Assembly (NCBI GenBank): GCA_022360355.1
Contig: JAKSCY010000177.1
Coordinates: 1-9,996 of the forward strand
Direction of reading: 5' to 3'
DNA: 9,996 bases
Origin: Chlorobiales bacterium
GTDB lineage: Bacteria > Bacteroidota > Chlorobiia > Chlorobiales > Chlorobiaceae
The translations under genes and the position numbers were made by a program. Numbering within the stretch: position 1 is the stretch's first letter; every line of letters begins with the position of its first letter. The notes under the pieces are model-generated. The model did not search any database, had not been told where the DNA came from, and worked only from the letters and a program-made list of their open reading frames with translations. Below are positions 8,870 through 9,996 of the stretch, piece by piece.

Positions 8870-9202
8870 TTACGACGCACCCTCATCACCGGACCTCTTG
8901 AGATAAATCATACCCTCAGGATCAACTATGCCGTAAAGAATAGTCACCAGATGTCCGTGCTCGTCGAGTTCATGGATTTCAACATGAACCGCATTTGGTT
9001 TTTCAACCTGGTCCCCTGCGTCGTTTTTGAAAAGAAATACAGCTTTCACGCCGCCATGAGGAGTCTTTCCGACAAACTCATAGGTTCCATCGTCAAGCTC
9101 TGTAAGAGCACAGCCCTCCGTTGAAGCGTCAATCGGACAACTGGCGCACTGCGAGTAGAATCCGTCGTCGGAATCGGCAAAATCGCATACCGGAAATTTC
9201 AT
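8870..9202 (-). CDS. Conserved-looking 110-residue four-cysteine protein, function unknown
   Basis: This small acidic soluble protein has no signal peptide or membrane segment. The N-terminal third holds four cysteines, Cys6, Cys19, Cys22 and Cys31 (spacing 12, 2 and 8), with SQCASCPIDASTEGCAL around the last three. This is enough to bind zinc or an iron-sulfur cluster, but I recognise no named family. The rest (residues 35-105) alternates short beta-like stretches (GTYEFVG, VKAVFLFKN, AVHVEIHEL, LVTILYGIV, GMIYLKR) and ends in a charged tail. A perfect AAGGAGG nine bases upstream fixes the start at 9202. It is the first gene of the minus-strand operon, 39 bases ahead of ferredoxin:NADP+ reductase. 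A redox-accessory role is suggested by position only. The start and its status as a real gene are well supported; the function is not. Confidence 0.82.
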   Translation of the reverse strand: MKFPVCDFADSDDGFYSQCASCPIDASTEGCALTELDDGTYEFVGKTPHGGVKAVFLFKNDAGDQVEKPNAVHVEIHELDEHGHLVTILYGIVDPEGMIYLKRSGDEGAS

Positions 9203-9210
9203 GGTTTTTA

Positions 9211-9218
9211 TCCTCCTT
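9211..9218 (-). promoter_or_regulatory. Strong ribosome binding site of the first operon gene
   Basis: On the minus strand AAGGAGGA ends eight bases before the ATG at 9202. It is the strongest Shine-Dalgarno in the window and fixes the start of the four-cysteine protein. Most other genes in the operon rely on overlaps or tiny gaps, so this probably sets the operon's translation entry point. Confidence 0.8.
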
Positions 9219-9259
9219 GTCTTCTCGGTTTGATGGCTGCTAATATATAATATTTCATA

Positions 9260-9275
9260 GTAGCTCTGTAGCTCT
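9260..9275. repeat. Tandem direct repeat, two copies of GTAGCTCT
   Basis: Two perfect adjacent 8-base copies (9260-9267 and 9268-9275), each containing the AGCT palindrome. They lie 58 bases upstream of the first gene of the minus-strand operon, just upstream of its AT-rich putative -10 region, a position where an activator or repressor might bind. Chance duplication is possible. Confidence 0.6.
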
Positions 9276-9350
9276 AAAGTTGAGAATTTTCAGAAGCATT
9301 ATGTTTGAGTTTACCAGTTAATTGATTTATTCCTATTTTTCCCGTCACTA

Positions 9351-9366
9351 TCGATGTCATCATCGA
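9351..9366. repeat. Inverted repeat upstream of hisF (6-bp arms, 4-base spacer)
   Basis: TCGATG at 9351-9356 and CATCGA at 9361-9366 are exact reverse complements around TCAT. The element ends 22 bases before the hisF ATG. It could be an operator or a small hairpin in the mRNA leader. A six-pair stem arises by chance fairly often, so function is open. Confidence 0.5.
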
Positions 9367-9388
9367 ACTGAATCTGAATTAATAATAG

Positions 9389-9996
9389 ATGTTAGCCAAA
9401 CGTATTATACCCTGTCTCGACGTCCGGGACGGAAGAGTTGTCAAAGGAATTAACTTCGAAGGACTTCGCGATGCCGGCTCCATCCTCGAACAGGCCAGAT
9501 TCTACAACGACGAACTTGCCGATGAACTGGTTTTTCTCGACATCTCGGCTTCAATCGAATCGAGAAGAACAACACTTGATGAAGTTTTAAAAGTTTCTGA
9601 AGAGGTGTTCATACCCCTCACGGTCGGGGGCGGCATCAGTTCGGTCGAACGCGCCAGAGACGCTTTCCTGCATGGCGCAGACAAGGTATCGGTCAACACC
9701 GCCGCTGTCTATGAACCGGAACTGATCACGAAAATCGCCGAAAAATTCGGAACCCAGGCTGTAGTGGTTGCGATCGACGTTAAAAAAGTCGGCGACAAGC
9801 ACATCGTCCACACCCATTCCGGCAAAGAGCTGACAAAGTACGAAGCCGTTGAATGGGCTCACATGGTTCAGGATCTCGGCGCAGGAGAGATACTGCTTAC
9901 CAGCATGGACCGGGACGGCACCAAGGCAGGCTACGACAACGAGATCCTGCACCGGATCTCGACAACGGTTCACATACCGGTCATCGCATCAGGCGG
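9389..9996 (+). CDS. hisF: Imidazole glycerol phosphate synthase cyclase subunit, N-terminal part (3' end outside window)
   Basis: The first 202 full codons of HisF are present and the frame is open to the right edge. HisF is the TIM-barrel cyclase that, with ammonia from HisH, turns PRFAR into imidazole glycerol phosphate (histidine) and AICAR (purines). Seen are the opening MLAKRIIPCLDVRDGRVVKG with catalytic Asp11, FLDISAS (49-55) and the phosphate-binding TVGGGISS (78-85). SVNTAA follows at 101-106, the second catalytic Asp130 in VVVAIDVK, and LLTSMDRDGTKAG (169-181) with Asp176. The segment ends at PVIASGG, just before the last barrel strands. Residue numbers of both catalytic aspartates match the Thermotoga enzyme as I recall it, confirming the ATG at 9389. 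No Shine-Dalgarno is visible in the AT-rich sequence before the start. It is divergent from the minus-strand operon; no other his gene is in view. Confidence 0.95.
   Translation, partial: MLAKRIIPCLDVRDGRVVKGINFEGLRDAGSILEQARFYNDELADELVFLDISASIESRRTTLDEVLKVSEEVFIPLTVGGGISSVERARDAFLHGADKVSVNTAAVYEPELITKIAEKFGTQAVVVAIDVKKVGDKHIVHTHSGKELTKYEAVEWAHMVQDLGAGEILLTSMDRDGTKAGYDNEILHRISTTVHIPVIASG

Larger units (their letters stand above)
9203..9388. promoter_or_regulatory. Divergent control region between the FNR-menA operon and hisF
   Basis: This 186-base AT-rich gap lies between divergent starts and must carry promoters for both directions. Toward the minus-strand operon, AT-rich TATTATATATTA-type sequence (around 9241-9253) could supply a -10, but no clear -35 was found. 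Toward hisF, TTGAGT (9305-9310) and TTGATT (9322-9327) resemble -35 boxes without a convincing -10 at standard spacing. It also holds the tandem GTAGCTCT repeat and the TCGATG-TCAT-CATCGA inverted repeat listed separately. Exact promoters cannot be assigned by eye. Confidence 0.5.

Noticed and set aside
9587..9973. Minus-strand open frame (128 codons) at the right edge
   Set aside because: It is the complement of hisF, whose plus-strand frame runs open to the window end with both catalytic aspartates in place.

Overview
The window looks like a chromosomal segment from a green sulfur bacterium (Chlorobiaceae). The strongest clue is a thioredoxin-reductase-type ferredoxin:NADP+ reductase. From memory it matches the Chlorobaculum tepidum enzyme in length of the N-terminal extension and in the positions of its flavin-stacking residues (Tyr57 and Phe337). 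A menaquinone prenyltransferase beside it and a leuCD-cimA amino-acid cluster fit this assignment. Base composition looks close to balanced by eye. I saw no insertion sequence, phage gene, CRISPR array, tRNA or rRNA. Coding density is high and gene junctions are tight. Species cannot be decided from the sequence alone.

Left block (1-3234, + strand): the 3' end of leuC, complete leuD (ATGA overlap with leuC), a citramalate synthase (cimA) and a small DEDDh exonuclease. LeuC and LeuD form the isopropylmalate/citramalate isomerase. CimA makes citramalate from pyruvate and acetyl-CoA. Together they describe branched-chain amino acid synthesis in which isoleucine starts from pyruvate and one isomerase may serve both the leucine and isoleucine routes. 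The exonuclease looks like a passenger at the end of the block.

Convergent gap (3235-3619): about 385 bases between the two main transcription units. It holds a good bidirectional terminator, two further adjacent hairpins, a pair of near-palindromic repeats, a weak terminator for the minus-strand block, and at most one doubtful 44-codon ORF.

Middle block (3620-9202, - strand; transcription order from 9202 down): a 110-residue four-cysteine protein of unknown function, ferredoxin:NADP+ reductase, MenA, N-carbamoylputrescine amidase (AguB), a Ste24-like M48 membrane protease and agmatine deiminase (AguA). Spacings are -4 to about 45 bases, so this is probably one operon. It mixes photosynthetic or respiratory redox functions (FNR, menaquinone) with the last two steps of putrescine synthesis from agmatine. 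The two putrescine enzymes are separated by the protease gene.

Right edge (9203-9996): an AT-rich divergent control region with a tandem 8-bp repeat and a 6-bp-arm inverted repeat, then the first 203 codons of hisF on the + strand, cut by the window end. The hisF frame stays open to the edge.
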